A DNA stretch of 64,000 nt from Trichobilharzia regenti (GCA_944472135.2 OX235263.1:6059517-6123516), one strand, 5' to 3'; counted from the first letter of the stretch, positions 33,590-45,471 are shown. Notes: generated from the letters alone by a model not told the origin. Numbers and translations are program-made.

Positions 33590-34258
33590 GTGTATACCGC
33601 TCAGCCGCTCCACCATCCTCTGTGGCTTTCTGTGAAACACAACCATTGAAAGAGAAGACATGATGAAAAGGCTGGCTAGTTGTCTTTGATCATAGGCATC
33701 TGAGTTTTGTCCCCCATGTTAGCTGGTGGTATAATAAGGTTAGCATAATTGAGGTTAAGCTTCGGTCAAGTGCTAGGTGTAAGGATGGGAAATCAATCGA
33801 CGAGGTTTTGAAGTCAAATCGACTGATATGGTTAGGGTTACGTATGCCTAGCCTAGCCATCGCCTTCCTCGATGTGCACTATTGGCTAACATAGCACACA
33901 TAGGACCAGGTTGGAAAAGAGCTAGTAGTGGTGGTCTAACCACGACTTTCATCTTTCGATGAAATCCATAACAGTTAGTTTAATCCAACCAGCGACGTTG
34001 CGAGTAGGTGTGGACTCCCTGATTGGGTTAGTCGGGATAGTAAGAACCAATGCCTGGAGACAAGTGGTGATATGGGTGGCTCGAAATTGTTCTCAGTGGC
34101 TAGCGCAGATGCATTCAAGCTTTGTTCTTCCATATCACTACTCTTTTTCTGTCACACTTCTGCTTATTATGTCTTTTGGATCTCCCTTTGCTCTCTTCTG
34201 CTGCTTTGTGTGCTACATGGAGTGTGTGGCACATCTGTGTAAAGTTCTACGTTGAAAT
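33590..34258 (+). mobile_element. LINE-2 3' fragment
   Basis: Second non-LTR family. It begins in the YSAAxRSVLLYGCETWPL region (here broken), passes a VKSNRLIWLGLRMPS-like segment and ends in the GDMA..RSQWLAQMHS-type C-terminus and 3' UTR (cgttgaaatcagtcag). Frameshifted throughout. Confidence 0.75.
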
Positions 34259-34299
34259 CAGTCAGTACCCACACGCCAACCTATCTAGAAGAAAAAGGT

Positions 34300-35880
34300 T
34301 TAGACTGAATCCTCTGATAATAGAGAAGATTTGTAGCTCAGGTGAATGATTTGCAATTAATAGTGTTCTCTGAGCTGGTTGGTTTAGTTGCGGAGCTTTT
34401 GTCGTCCCCCTGCTGGACAACATCTTCAACGAAATATTTAGGATAAAATGAACTGATTTAAATTCTCTATGAATCATAGAATTGCGTTTCCCATTAACCG
34501 TCTTTATATATGTATTAATCATTTTCTATTGACTTGGATTTTGAACTTTCTGGTCAAGCGATTTACATTTTAGTAGTTGGTATATTTGGTATATAATAAC
34601 ATGTTTCTTATTTGCATATTCTTTTGAGTACCAGGCTTCTAGGAGTTCCCTGACTGCACTTTCGGTGGTGTTTCCTCTGTTTAAAATTTCGACATTATCC
34701 CAATCATCAAACTGATGTCCATAATTGTCTATGTGCATTGATATGAACAATGTCTGCACACAGTTTCTTTGTGAGTAATTGGATTATTGCTAGTATAGTT
34801 GAGTATTTGATCTGTGTGCGTTGATTTTCTATGTACTTGTGTTTCTAAATTTCCTGTGAGGGTTCTCCTGATTAAGACATCTAAAAATGGGATTTTATTA
34901 TCTAGTTCTTCTTCCAGCATCAAAGATAGGACTTCAAGTGAACATAGATAAAACAGAGGTGATGAAGATTCCTAGCCAACATCAACAGCAACAACAACAA
35001 CAGACAACAAGCAGCATAAGTGGGAAGAACCTGAAAGAAACAGCCTCCTTCAACTACCTGGAAAGCATCGTCTCAACTACAGGCGGAACTGACGAGGATA
35101 TCAAAGCCAGAATCGGAAAAGCAAGACAAGCTTTCATTACTCTCAAATCTGTGTGGAGGTCAACAGCCCCACTCAGCATCAAAAATAAGATCCGGATTTT
35201 CAACTCCAATGTGAGGTCAGTCAGTGCTACTATACGGATCAGAGACTTGGCGAGTCATAAAAAGCATCTCAAACAAACTTCAGACCTTCATTAACAACTG
35301 TCTCCGCTCAATACTCAAGATCAGATGGCCAGAAAAGATCAGCAACAGGGATCTCTGGCAATGAGCAAACCAACCCAACCCAGCAGGAACCGATTATGCA
35401 ACAAATAGGCAGGAAGAAATGGAGATGGATTGGCCGTACGCTGAGGAAACCATCAAGTGATATCACTAGACAAGCCATCGCTCGAGTGGAACCCGAAAGG
35501 GAGGCGGCGAGTTGGTCGTCAATGCAAGGGTGACTTGGAGGAGGTCATGTGAGGAGGAGATGAAAGCATGTGGACAGACCTGGAGCAGGGTGAAAAAGTT
35601 GTCAGAAAACCGAAGGCAATGGAGGTGCTCAGCTGAAGCCCTATGTTCCTCTAGGAACTAAAGGATACAATAATAATAATAATAATAAGTTCTTCTTACC
35701 TTGTGAATTTGATATCTTCAAATATGTTGTTTATTAATTTCTCTTAATTATTACAAATGTATCATCAACGTAACGTACCCAGATTTTCAGTTTAATTATA
35801 AGTAGAGCTATTAATTCTAATCTTTGCATAACGGCTTCAGTTATTAATTGATGGGCGATCCACTATTAATTGTGAATCCT
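34300..35880 (-). mobile_element. PLE-E copy interrupted by an RTE
   Basis: Minus-strand PLE. Outside the RTE insertion (34915-35688) it encodes, in order, a palm region with RYVDDTFV (about 35790), a linker KINNIFEDIKF, then EEELDNKIPFLDVLIRRTL and VHRKSTHTDQILNYTSNNP. It then runs on to the C-terminal ELLEAWYSKEYANKKH (34759-34526). Its outer end (34340-34420) has the agtgttctctgagctggttg motif also found at 13.5 and 61.6 kb. Confidence 0.85.
34915..35688 (+). mobile_element. RTE 3' fragment inserted in a PLE, about 10-bp target duplication
   Basis: 5'-truncated and nearly identical to 53727-54465, starting at the catcaaagataggacttc region and including the glutamine-rich segment and AAT tail. 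The text agttcttctt at 34905-34914 recurs at 35689-35698, and the PLE frame resumes across it. High identity to the nearly full-length copy suggests recent insertion. Confidence 0.9.
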
Positions 35881-36280
35881 CTGATATTGAGTTGCTTAGT
35901 GGCAATTGACAGGAACCCCTAAATCTAGGTTTCATTGACCACTTGGTCATCATTTGGCGAATATGACCGATAGAATTCAATCAGTTCTAATGAGGTTACA
36001 TACTTACTCCTTACAGACTAATCAATGAGTCCTCTGAACTAGAGAGTTCCACTCGACAAACATATCAATGGCATATAAGACATCGTAACTGTCCCACTTA
36101 GCCCCCCCCCCACCTTCTAGATCACGCTTCATTTTACATATTACACTTCATAGAATATAATTAGTAATATCCGATTAATCTCATGAACTCTTTATTAAAT
36201 ATAGATATGATTGTACAGTGACTCTTAAAAAATGATTCTTTGAAAAGAAAATGTTCTTCCTAGTTTAAGAATCATCGGCA
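35881..36280. other. No gene recognised
   Basis: AT-rich, with a C run near 36104-36113. No shared repeat seen. Confidence 0.45.
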
Positions 36281-36345
36281 GTACACACCCACCACCACGG
36301 TTCAAAACCAGTACCTTCCGGTAACAAGGCAAACTAGCTCGTCTG
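36281..36345 (-). repeat. Foldback repeat fragment
   Basis: A short minus-strand piece with caccaccacggttcaaaacc and tccggtaacaaggcaaac. This is the B-box region of the 28.9-kb subtype, cut by the LINE-2 fragment next to it. Confidence 0.5.
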
Positions 36346-36965
36346 TCTGTCTGTTTTCGACATAGAACTTTGCACAAATGTGCGGAAGTTCAAGTCGCCA
36401 CACTCCGTGTAGCACGCGAAGCAAGAGAAGAAAGTACAAGAAAAGCATAATAGAAACAGTGAGCAGAGGTGTGAGACAAAGGAGTAATAACGAAGAACAA
36501 AACAGTTTCATTGGAGATCATAATTCACAAGGAGTGGATGCATCTGCGCTAGCCACTGAGAACGATTTTGAGCCATGTCACCAATTGTTTCCAACCATAG
36601 ATTTTTACCGTCCCGAGGACCCCAACCAGGAAGTCTACACCTTCCTACGTGGCTTAGACCAACTGTTGTGGATTTCATTGACTGGTGAGGCCAAGTTTTT
36701 GTTTGACCACCGCTAGCTTTTTTCCAGCCTGACCCTATATCCGCTAACATTGGTCGTCAAGGAAGGCGATGACCAGACATACGTAACACATGTCCTAACC
36801 ATTTCAGTCTTTGTAACTTCGCGACTTCGTCGATTGATTTCCCCTGTTTACCTAGCACTCGGCGCCTAACTTCAATGTTGCTCACCTTATTATGCCACTC
36901 TACACGGGAAATAGAGCGCAGGCACCTATGATCAAAGACAGCTAGCTGACCTTTTCATGTCTTCC
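36340..36965 (-). mobile_element. LINE-2 3' fragment with readable C-terminus
   Basis: The minus strand (36750-36508) encodes LADIGSGWKKASGGQTKTW, then a segment with LPGWGPRDGKNLWLETIGDM and RSQWLAQMHPLLVNYDL. Upstream text includes the reverse of VEWHNKVSNIEVR. Endings of this kind are common in RTE/jockey-like elements; the exact clade is not settled here. 3' UTR ends at the ctgtctgttttcgacatag motif. Confidence 0.8.
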
Positions 36966-37455
36966 ACTCTCAGTGGCCAGGTAAACTAGCTCGTATACCA
37001 TTCAGAGCCACTGGAACCCGATTCAACGGCCGGCTCATGAATTCTAACTACTTCTAACAATTCATGATTTAGCGCGACCCCAACCATTGTCGTAGGTGGG
37101 ATATCCATCCTCACACGTGACATCTGGATGAACCTCATTGGTCACAGTTTCTCACTAGAACTGTCTCCAGGAAACTCCATCCTGTGGCAATTCACTAACA
37201 AGCATCAGATTAATTTTCTATAGTTTGGTTTGTAGGGGTTAGAAGTTAGACTTCATGAGCTGGCCATTGAATCGTATCCCAATGGTTGAACGGTATACGA
37301 GCTTGCTGACTTGTAACCGGAAGGTCCTGGGTTCGAATCCTGACAGTCGGTGTGTACTGCCAATGATTCACAAACTAGGATGAAATAGCTGGCTGTCCAG
37401 TACTCCTAACAGGTTTTCCAATGGTTCTCTAACTGATATCAATCCATGGTCAAAT
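36966..37455. repeat. Foldback repeat, copy 7 (both arms, 28.9-kb subtype)
   Basis: Left arm (-) 36966-37195 (gctcgtataccattcagagcc). Right arm (+) 37240-37455 (ggttgaacggtatacgagc, gggttcgaatcc, then the hammerhead-like region, ctgtccagtactcc and ctctaactgatatcaa). The core reads CCAATGA, so the ribozyme is not consensus. Confidence 0.7.
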
Positions 37456-37459
37456 CGTA

Positions 37460-37920
37460 AAAAAGCGAAACTACTCCTTACAAACCAAAGCATAGAAAAT
37501 TTTCTTCGCTATTTATGTCGTTTTCTTTTCTTATGGCTTAGGGAATACTCAAAGTAACTCGACTAATTCAATCTCTTATACGTAAGTGTAACTTATACAC
37601 TGAGTGTGATTCGTTAATGAGCGACATTCAACATCCTCAATGAGATGAGCATTTCGATAACAATGTCGAACATGAAACTGACAAGCTTGTTAACTAAAAT
37701 TCCAAGCCAGAAAAGAACATTCTAAACATTCTAATCTAGAGTAATACACATATATATTCTCTACGGAGTCAAGCGACTGTAAAGTGCTACCTTGACGTAA
37801 TAGTCAGGCCAACTGAGCTAAAATTGCTGGAAGCGATGTTCCTACCGGTCCTATCATCCCAGAAAAGTCCTTTTGATAGTGGTTAGACTACAAGCACTTG
37901 ACATCATAATGTAGGGTTCA
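37460..37920. other. No gene recognised
   Basis: AT-rich, unannotated sequence between two foldback copies. Confidence 0.45.
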
Positions 37921-38318
37921 AATTTAAACACAGATCGATATCAAATGGAGAACTATTGAAAAATCAACCAGGGAGTAGTGGACAGCTGTTTCTTCAGTCT
38001 AGTTTACGACTTTCCGGGTACAAGGTACACTTGTAGACCAATTGTAGCCACTGAAACACGAATCAATGACCAATGTATGAATTCCAACTCTCACCCAATT
38101 CGTGATTTCAGCACGAACACAAGCCAGTGGTTGAATAGTCAACCAGCCTGCCTTGTAACCAGAAGGCCACAGCTTAGAACCCTAGCGGTGAATGTGTAGT
38201 GCCAATGAATCCCAAGCACTAGGCTGATGAAACAGCTGTCTAGTACTCACTCTCTGGTTCGCTAACTGATATCAATCCGTAGTGGAAAACTTGAAACACA
38301 TCAAATTTCTACAAACTA
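37921..38318. repeat. Foldback repeat, copy 8 (both arms, shortened)
   Basis: Left arm (-) about 37940-38100, with ggacagctgtttcttcagtc and accaatgtatgaattcc. Right arm (+) about 38110-38318, with ttgtaaccagaaggccacag, gatgaaacagctgtctag and cgctaactgatatcaatcc. Both hammerhead-like segments are degraded. Confidence 0.65.
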
Positions 38319-39330
38319 ACTCTTCCATGAGATGACAACCAGCACGTTGGCTCTACCACCTTCCGCCAAATTTAAGATGATAGTACAGGACTAGACTACA
38401 TTGACTCCTAGTTTAGAAATAGGGAGTGAAGAGGTAGAGCACGTTGATTGCTTCATTTATTTGGAAAGTTGCATCAGCCACAACGGGTGGACCTCTGACG
38501 AAATCTCAGTAGGGATACAGAGGGCTAGTTTCGCATATGCCAGTTCGAGCCGTCTCTGGTGTAGACGAGATATCCGGCTGGCTATCAAAAGGGCGGGTGT
38601 ACAGCACAGCAGTCGGCTCCGTCCTCCTTTAATACTGTGAGACCTGGCCATTGAGAGTGATAGACATGAAAAGATTAACTGTCTTTGATCATAGGTGCCT
38701 ACATTCTATCTCCCGTGTGAAGTGGTATAATTGGGTGAGCAATATTGAGGTTAGGCATTGGTCGAGTTTTAGGTAAGGAGGGGATATCAATCGACGAGGC
38801 CGTGAAATCACACCGAATGAGATGGTTAGGACACATGCTACGGATGCCCAGTCATTGCCTTCCTCGACAGTGGGCAATGTTAGCTGTCATAGGGTCAGAC
38901 TGGAAAGAGCTAGCGGTGGTCAAACCGAAACACGGCTTCACCAGTCAATGAAATCCAAAACACTTAGTTTAAGCCAGCCAGCCACGTAGGAAGGTGTAGA
39001 CTTCCTGACTAGTTGGGGTCTTCGGGACGGTAAAAATCAATGGTTGGAAAAAGACAATTTGTGATATGGCTCAAAGTGATCGTTCTCGATGGCTAGTGAA
39101 GATGCACCCACTCCTTGTGACTTATGATTTCCAATGAAACTTTATTGTTCTTCGTTATTACTATTCCTTTGTCTCACACCTCTGTTTACTGTCTCTATTA
39201 TGCATTTCTTCTACTTCTCGTGCTTTGTTTCCTACATGGAGTTTGGAGACCTGAACTGGTGCACATCGGTGGAAAGTTCTGTTTCGAAAACAGACAAACA
39301 GACAGTTGTCCCAATCAGGCTCTGCAATCA
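38319..39330 (+). mobile_element. LINE-2 3' fragment, longest copy
   Basis: Begins at the TLTPSLEIGSEEVEHVDCF region (38401). It continues FIYLESCISHNGWTSDEIS, QRASFAYASS and GRVLGKEGISIDEAVKSHRM, then WLGHMLRMPSHCLPRQWAML and AVIGSDWKELA, then the degraded C-terminus and 3' UTR. The catalytic half is absent. The SLEIGSEEV..YLGS block is the region after the palm in many non-LTR elements. Confidence 0.8.
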
Positions 39331-39464
39331 ACCACGCAAAAGTCATTACTCCTTCCTGCTTCCGTTTCATGTCAGAGGGAGGTAAGTCAGTGTACGAAGT
39401 CGACGAGGAAGAGAATTGTAAAACGATTCACAGTAAAAACAACATCACTTCGAAAGAATATTTT

Positions 39465-39505
<41 letters not shown>

Positions 39506-41956
39506 CTTTACATACAAATAATATATTGAATCACAAACACAGGCACACATACACACAAACGCATCAATAAACAATGCGAGGAAACTCTCATTAAGATCAG
39601 TCATAATAATAATAAATGGTGAATAGTTCTCACAAGACACTGTGATACGCAAGAAAAAAGAGTGTTTAAAAGCAATGTCAAACAACAACAACAATGAAAA
39701 CTGAATTTTTAAAAAAAACAAGACAAAACAATCCCCCCCCCCGGAAACTCTGTGCGGTAGGCATGGATGGATATATGCATATATACACACACACACAGTT
39801 ATGCATTTCTCAATGGGAAGACAAATAATATTATCATTATTGTTATTATTACTGTAAGGTGAATGGTAACAGTGTTCATAGGATTACGTAAGAGAGGATA
39901 AAACTTAAACATGGTTGTTTTCTTTGAGTTCGTGTGTGTGTGTGCGCGCGCGCTTTGAATCCGAAATCACTCTTTTAGTATATCACGACAAGAGGTATAA
40001 TGATACTGGCTGGAATAAAAGTAACAATTACGTAACCACTCAAACTACCCATCCACCCACTCACTCACACACAGACACACACACACTGGCACAAGATAAG
40101 AAAGCAATACAAGTGATGAATGAGTATAGAGAAAGACAATAAATTTACATGGATACACATTCACACATCAAGTGTTCAAGTGTACACATCACATAATCGA
40201 TAAGTGGTAATATACTACAATTTATTATTATGTCATCCCGAGTACACAGAATAAACTTTGGCGGTGGATGGGTAGTGTGTGTGTGGCAAGGAGTTTAAAG
40301 TGTAGGATTACGCAGTTATCACACCACATGTACACGTATTATAATAGTGATAAAAATCTATTCTGAAACAATTGAGATATTTATTGATAAAGGAGAGAAT
40401 TGAAAAAACAAGAAGACGAGGAGAAGACAGCACACAAAAAAGGCAGCTTGGCGAATTGATGAAACCACAAAAATAAGCACAAAAACGAATGATTGTAATA
40501 CCGATGATATTAATAATAATAATAATAGATAATCGATAAAAATGTAAACTTAAACAGAGACGCTAGTGATAATACAATATTACGTTAAATATTCACAACA
40601 ATGATGAACACATATCATTACAAGACAGACAGACAAACACTCACTCACACACACACATACACACACACACTGAGAAACGAAAGACAGATGGTAACAGGAC
40701 AAAGAACATACGAGGAGACGAAGCAATATTATCTTTGATGTGATTACACATTACATTACAAAAGCGATAAATGGATGGAATCCAATGTACACAGAAAAGT
40801 AAAGATATACATAGATAGATAGATAGGTAGATAGGTAAGTAGGTAGGTAGGTGTAAGTATGTATAAACGCTGAAATGTACACAGGGCACACATGCACTCA
40901 AGCACACACAAAAACACAGAGCAACAACAAAACAATGAAGTCTTTTATACAAAGAAAAAAACAACAATCAACACACATTTTCTTGTCTCGTCGTCTTTAT
41001 CGGTTACCAAAATAAGTACACAAGAGATTAGAAGAATCATTCACAAAAAAATAGCAGAAATATTATATATATACGTGCATATTAATAAAATAATAATAAT
41101 GAGAATGTACACCACGTCTGAGAACACTGAATGACTGTGTCTGCATTGCAAGAGAACACAGTGCATGTACCCCGCCACCACCACACCTCTCTTAACAGGT
41201 TGTCATCCATCGGAGAAGTTATTAATAGGAGTGTGTGTGTGTGTATGTGTGCTTCCGTGTGCTTTTGTGTGTGTGTGTATATGTGTCTGCGAATGTATAT
41301 TACGGGATAAAATTAAGGCACAATTCCTGCGTGTCAAGTAACCATATATCAAATAGGAGGCAAGGATGAGAGTTAGTCAGGCAAATAAATCGGAATATAA
41401 TCATTAAGAAAACATGATAGTCACACAGTTGAGTTGAATTGAGTTCATTTCAGTTCAGTTGAGTGGACACCGTTTCCAGGAAATGAAAACCCCGAATACT
41501 GAAGATAAAAAAGCAATACTTAGTGACAAACAACACAAGAAGTAAGATGAAGAAATATAAACAAAACAAGAAGAAGACAGTCAGAGAATGAGGGGGGAGG
41601 GAGAGACCGTGCCACCACCCCCCACCCCACACATACACAGACAGAGAGAGAGGAGACACAAGAATTCGAAGAAGAACTACCCCCGCCCCCACAATACTAC
41701 CACTTTACCATCCATCCATGTATCAATTATAGTCTAAAGAAGAGAAAAACACGACTAATGGAATGTTTGAAAACAATTTTTAAAAATAAAAAGAAACATT
41801 ACTCAAATAAACCATCTGGATAAATGTGGAAAAGGGGGGGAGAGGAGGAGGAGGAGTTAGGGGAAATGATTACAGAATAAAAATAATAATAATAGTAATA
41901 ATCGCAGTAGTAAGTAGTAGAAGTAATCGTCGCCGTCATCGTAGAAGACTAATCAA
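39331..41956 (-). other. Microsatellite-rich, transposon-poor region; probable MAP kinase 3' UTR and downstream
   Basis: This is the longest stretch without a recognisable transposon. It holds many simple repeats: CA/TG runs near 39785, 39930, 40065, 40650, 41235 and 41270; GATA/GTAG runs near 40810-40850; AAT runs near 39607 and 40510; C/G-rich tracts near 39733 and 41610-41690. It directly follows the stop codon of the MAP kinase exon on the minus strand, so at least its right part should be 3' UTR. Several TTTATT texts (minus-strand AATAAA) exist, for example near 40380, but I cannot choose the real poly(A) site. Open frames here are low-complexity. Confidence 0.6.
39463..39503. repeat. 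(TA)n microsatellite
   Basis: An uninterrupted alternating TA run of about 36 bp. Confidence 0.95.
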
Positions 41957-42067
41957 TCAATCTGGTTCACGAAATTGGCTGACTTCTTGGAATATTTTTT
42001 TCTTCAACTGTCTAACTGGCAGATTGTCTAATTCTTCTTCAAAACTGAAAGGTTTTTTAGCGACAGG
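41957..42067 (-). CDS. ERK-type MAP kinase, terminal coding exon (36 codons plus stop)
   Basis: After a good acceptor on the minus strand (a long T run ending ATTTTTATAG at 42068-42077), the exon encodes PVAKKPFSFEEELDNLP, then KKKIFQEVSQF and ends at TGA (41957-41959). This is the C-terminal tail that follows the kinase fold in ERK1/2-type MAP kinases: DPSDE, then P-x-A-x-x-P-F-x-F, a di-acidic ELD.LP segment, and a helix ending before the C-terminus. The join to the exon at 45472-45581 is in phase 0. Known role of the family: cytoplasmic and nuclear serine/threonine kinase activated by MEK. The catalytic part lies outside what I can find. Confidence 0.87.
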   Translation of the reverse strand, partial: PVAKKPFSFEEELDNLPVRQLKKKIFQEVSQFREPD

Positions 42068-42077
42068 CTATAAAAAT

Positions 42078-43110
42078 CATTTCAAAAAAAAAAAAAGATG
42101 AAGAACGTAACAAAAGCGTTACTTATTTACTAAATAGATAAAAACTTCAAGAAAAATACAATCACAGTGGGGAGAACCAGTCAGTCAGGTATTAACAACT
42201 GGTGAGAAATGATGAATGAGATGGATGTAGATGATGCCGACAATAATGGAGGATGAAATGTACAACCTTATCGGAGAACCAACACTTTCCGATCGCATGT
42301 TGCACGCCGTCATCGATCTGTTGCCTGGCTCGTGTCTTCTGTTGTTATATTTGGTGTCGCTGCCTACCGACAGACAAATGGAAAGCCTATGCCCTGCACT
42401 ACTTGATGGAGACATAAGGATCTTCGGGCAGGACTTCGAGGCTTCTGAGCAGTTGAGTGGCGCTCGAGATCTGTCAGTGATGGGGCTGCTACTTGGAACG
42501 CTGCTGGGAGGTCAGGAGAAAGCAGCATGCGGAGGTGTGAGGCGAAATACTGACGAATGTGCGACAGGGTCAGGTAAACAGTTTCCAAAGTGGGGGAAGG
42601 ACCACATATGGTCACTTTGAGATAGGGGGTTACGCAGACACAATCACAATGGCAATAAAAGAGAAACGAGTGAACATCTGCGAGAGCCGAGATTCCAGAC
42701 AACAACACAAACGAACAAAGCCTCTAGAACCAAGAAGACCGAACCAACTTCAGTCGCAAGTCTTAGACGAGGGGACGAGTGTGATGAGAGCTGGCTGTTA
42801 GCTAGATTGGTAGACAGTGATTTACGTCAATGTTTGTGTCGCAAATAATGGTCGTGAGAAAATATGAACAAAACTGATTCGACAACCAACCAGAGCAGAC
42901 TTTGAGTAGGCAGATACAGTCAACATATAGATGATATGACAGTCAAGAAACAGTCACAAAGAGGTGCACGGTCAACTTTCTCTGAGAAGCAACCAATCAG
43001 AAGACTGTGTTCGTTTGCTTAAACAATCCATAATAATGTACATGAAAATCTATAAATATGTGTTGATTTCCTTAATAAAAGGTCTGTTGCCAGGTCCTTG
43101 TCTTCTGTTG
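42078..43110 (+). other. Intronic sequence with an unexplained 130-codon frame
   Basis: Apparently unique DNA inside the MAP kinase intron. The plus-strand frame 42231-42620 (129 aa, starting MMPTIMEDEMYNLIGEPTL) has a hydrophobic stretch SCLLLLYLVSLP and later MGLLLGTLLGG. It overlaps comparable frames on the minus strand (42364-42708 and 42185-42415). Openness in three frames points to a low-stop, GC-richer segment rather than a gene. No domain recognised. Confidence 0.4.
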
Positions 43111-43114
43111 TTAC

Positions 43115-43235
43115 ACTGGGAGGTCCTGGACAGTTGTTTCAGCCTAGTTTGAACTTTGAAGCTGTAAGTACCTGGTCAATCACTCCTTCCTCAACGATAG
43201 AGATTGGATCTGGGATGTTTGAATTGCAAGGCGAC
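43115..43235 (-). repeat. Foldback repeat fragment
   Basis: Minus-strand piece of the hammerhead-like region: on the plus strand, ggtcctggacagttgtttca and gcctagtttgaac. Truncated on both sides. Confidence 0.5.
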
Positions 43236-43424
43236 TCTGCTTAAACTACTGGAGTTACCAGAATTTCCCCATTCATCGAAATGCTACTTAAAGTCTTCTG
43301 AAATTCTTATTCTTTTAATTATGTAATTATGTCAGAGAATCATTACATAAACTCACGCTGAAATATTTAATTACCTTTCAACAAAATGCTGTGTGATTTT
43401 TGAAAGAAATGATGAAAAGAATGT

Positions 43425-44300
43425 GCAGAATTGGTTGTCTCTTCACATGAAACAATATTACGTCACTTGAGAAACCTCACCACGGATACAGAAGGCTCGT
43501 TTGGCATTTGCCAACCAGCATACGTCATCTCTGGCTTACTAGATGTCACTTACGTCCGGGTGGTTATCGATCAAAGTACATGTGTCCTGCTAAGCAGTGG
43601 TTCGTTCCGTCATCCTTTATGATTTGCTGTGAGTGAGACATGGTCATTGATTGTGGAAGACATGAAAAGGCCAGTTAGTTGTCTTTGGTCATAGATGTCT
43701 CCGTTCTATCTCCGTGTTAAGTAGTATAATAGGGTGAGCAATATTCAGGTCAGGCAATGGTAAAGTGCTAAGTGGTAAGGAGGGAAAATCAATCGAGGAG
43801 GCTGTGAAATTACATCAATTGAGATGGTTAAGACTTGTGTTACTCATGTATGCCTAGTCATCGCCTTCCTCGACAGTGGGCAATATTTGATGACATAGGG
43901 TCAGGCTGAAAAGAGCTAGCGGCGGTCAAACCAAAACATGGCACCAGTCAATGAAATCTACAATAGTTAAATTAAACCAGTCAGCCACGTAGGAAGGTGT
44001 AACTGACTGGCTGAGTGGTTGAGCTCCTTGAGATGGTATAATCCAATGAAGGCTGGAGACAATTGGTGATATGACTCAAAATCGTTCTCAATGGATGGCG
44101 TAGATGCATCTACCCAATGAAACTATATTGTTCTTCCATACTGCTATTCTTTTTGCCTCATATCTCTGTTTACTGTCTCTATTATGCATATTTTCTACTT
44201 TCTTCTGTTGCTTTGTGTGCTACATATAGTGTGGAGACTTGAACTGATGAGCATCGATGCAAAGTTCAATGTTGAAAACAGATAGAGACAGACAGTCAGT
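43425..44300 (+). mobile_element. LINE-2 3' fragment (left member of a tail-to-tail pair)
   Basis: C-terminal region of LINE-2: a degraded LINHEG-type start near 43440, RLVCHLPTSIRHLWLTRCHLRPG-like text near 43500-43570, then CNYI.LRWLRLVLLMYA-like text and the GDMTQNRSQW..-type ending near 44060. 3' UTR ends near 44290 with gaaaacagatagagacagac. Inside the MAP kinase intron. Confidence 0.7.
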
Positions 44301-44960
44301 CAGTCTACGTCACATGATATACTTCAGATTGCCTGTATGTTTTCAACAGAGAACTTTGCACCAAGATTGCCACATTCCCTCTACGTAGCACACAAAGCAA
44401 GGGAAGAAAGTAAAAGGAAGCATAATAAAGACAGTAGACACGGATATGAGACAAAGGAATAGTAATAACGAAGAACAATATAGTTTTATTAGAAATCATA
44501 AGTCACAAGGAGTGGATGCATCTGCACAATTGAGAACGATTTTATGCCGTATCATCAATTGTTTCCAGCCGTTGATTTTTACCGTCCCGAGCAGTACACC
44601 CGCCCTTTGGTCGATAGCCAGCCGGATATCACGTCTACCAAGCCAGAGACGGCGTAAATTGGCATATGCGAAACTAGCCCTCTGTATCCCTACTGAGATT
44701 TCGTCAGAGGTCCACCTGTTGTGGCCGATGCAACTTCCCAAATAAATGAAGCAATCAACGTGCTCTACCTCTTCACTCCCTATTTCTAAACTAGGAGTTA
44801 GTGTAATCCAGTCCTGTAACATCATCTTACATTTGACAGGAGCGAATCGCATGCCAAACATTCGTAGATTGCCAGCTAGTGAAGGTATTCAGAAGACTCT
44901 GCTGTATTTTATCAGCGTCCTTGTCTAGAAGGACTATATCATCTGCATATTCTAAGTCAA
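44301..44960 (-). mobile_element. LINE-2 3' fragment with internal deletion (right member of the pair)
   Basis: The minus frame 44861-44496 reads FGMRFAPVKCKMMLQDW, TLTPSLEIGSEEVEHVDCF, GIQRASFAYANLRRLWLGRR. It then jumps from DIRLAID to GTVKINGWKQLMI, skipping about 150 residues present in the copies at 36-39 kb. The tail meets that of the plus-strand copy near 44300. Confidence 0.8.
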
Positions 44961-45139
44961 CAAGATTATTACCCGGTGGTAGCAAGTCAATCGCTGATTA
45001 TTACTGTACAAGTAAATCCTGTATGAAGAGAAAAACTATTTTGGAACAAAATACGCTGAAAAATTATGTACTATGTGTCAACATAGTGTCTCGGCTAAAG
45101 CTTTGCTATTATTAGTAGTAGTAGTGGTAGTAGTAGTAG
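44961..45139. other. Intronic; (GTA)n simple repeat near 45110-45140
   Basis: A run of tagtagtagtggtagtagtag. Otherwise AT-rich with nothing recognised. Confidence 0.6.
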
Positions 45140-45375
45140 TCTGACTTCAGTTAAATGCCTGCTACACGCAAGAGGTGGCTCTCATGACCCACTTACTTGG
45201 GCTAGTCAATAAGACTATGGTATTTGAAACGACGATTACTACTACGTTCCAGGCTCAGTATGAACACCATTCATCACTCACTGGGTGGATGATAAGTGGA
45301 TATGCAGGTACATCCGCAGTTGATGAGTCCAACAAAAGGACGAAACGCGTATCGAATAGATTCTACAGCTAACCA
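45140..45375 (+). mobile_element. Sm-alpha type repeat in the MAP kinase intron
   Basis: Plus-strand Sm-alpha layout: agaggtggctctcatgaccc, a worn tRNA-like head, catcactcactgg, then a hammerhead-like segment at 45308-45365. It lies about 100 bp from the penultimate exon, antisense to the gene. Confidence 0.75.
45308..45365 (+). ncRNA. Hammerhead ribozyme remnant of Sm-alpha type
   Basis: tacatccgcag, core ttgatga (C3 replaced by T), gtccaacaaaaggac, gaaa, cgcgt, atc, then gaatagattc. Stem II and GAAA are intact, but the core change and a damaged stem I make activity unlikely. Confidence 0.65.
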
Positions 45376-45471
45376 TCAACATTAAACCAAGAAACATGTT
45401 ATGACATATATAATGTTTAAAAACAATTCATGAAAAACAATAATAATAATAATTACAACAACAATATTTAC

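Noticed and set aside
39463..39503. TA run as a regulatory element or origin
   Set aside because: Nothing around it supports a function; it is an ordinary microsatellite among many.
40641..40967. Open frames in 39.3-42.0 kb as small secreted proteins
   Set aside because: They are translations of CA, TG and TA repeats with low-complexity residues, and lie in the presumed 3' UTR.
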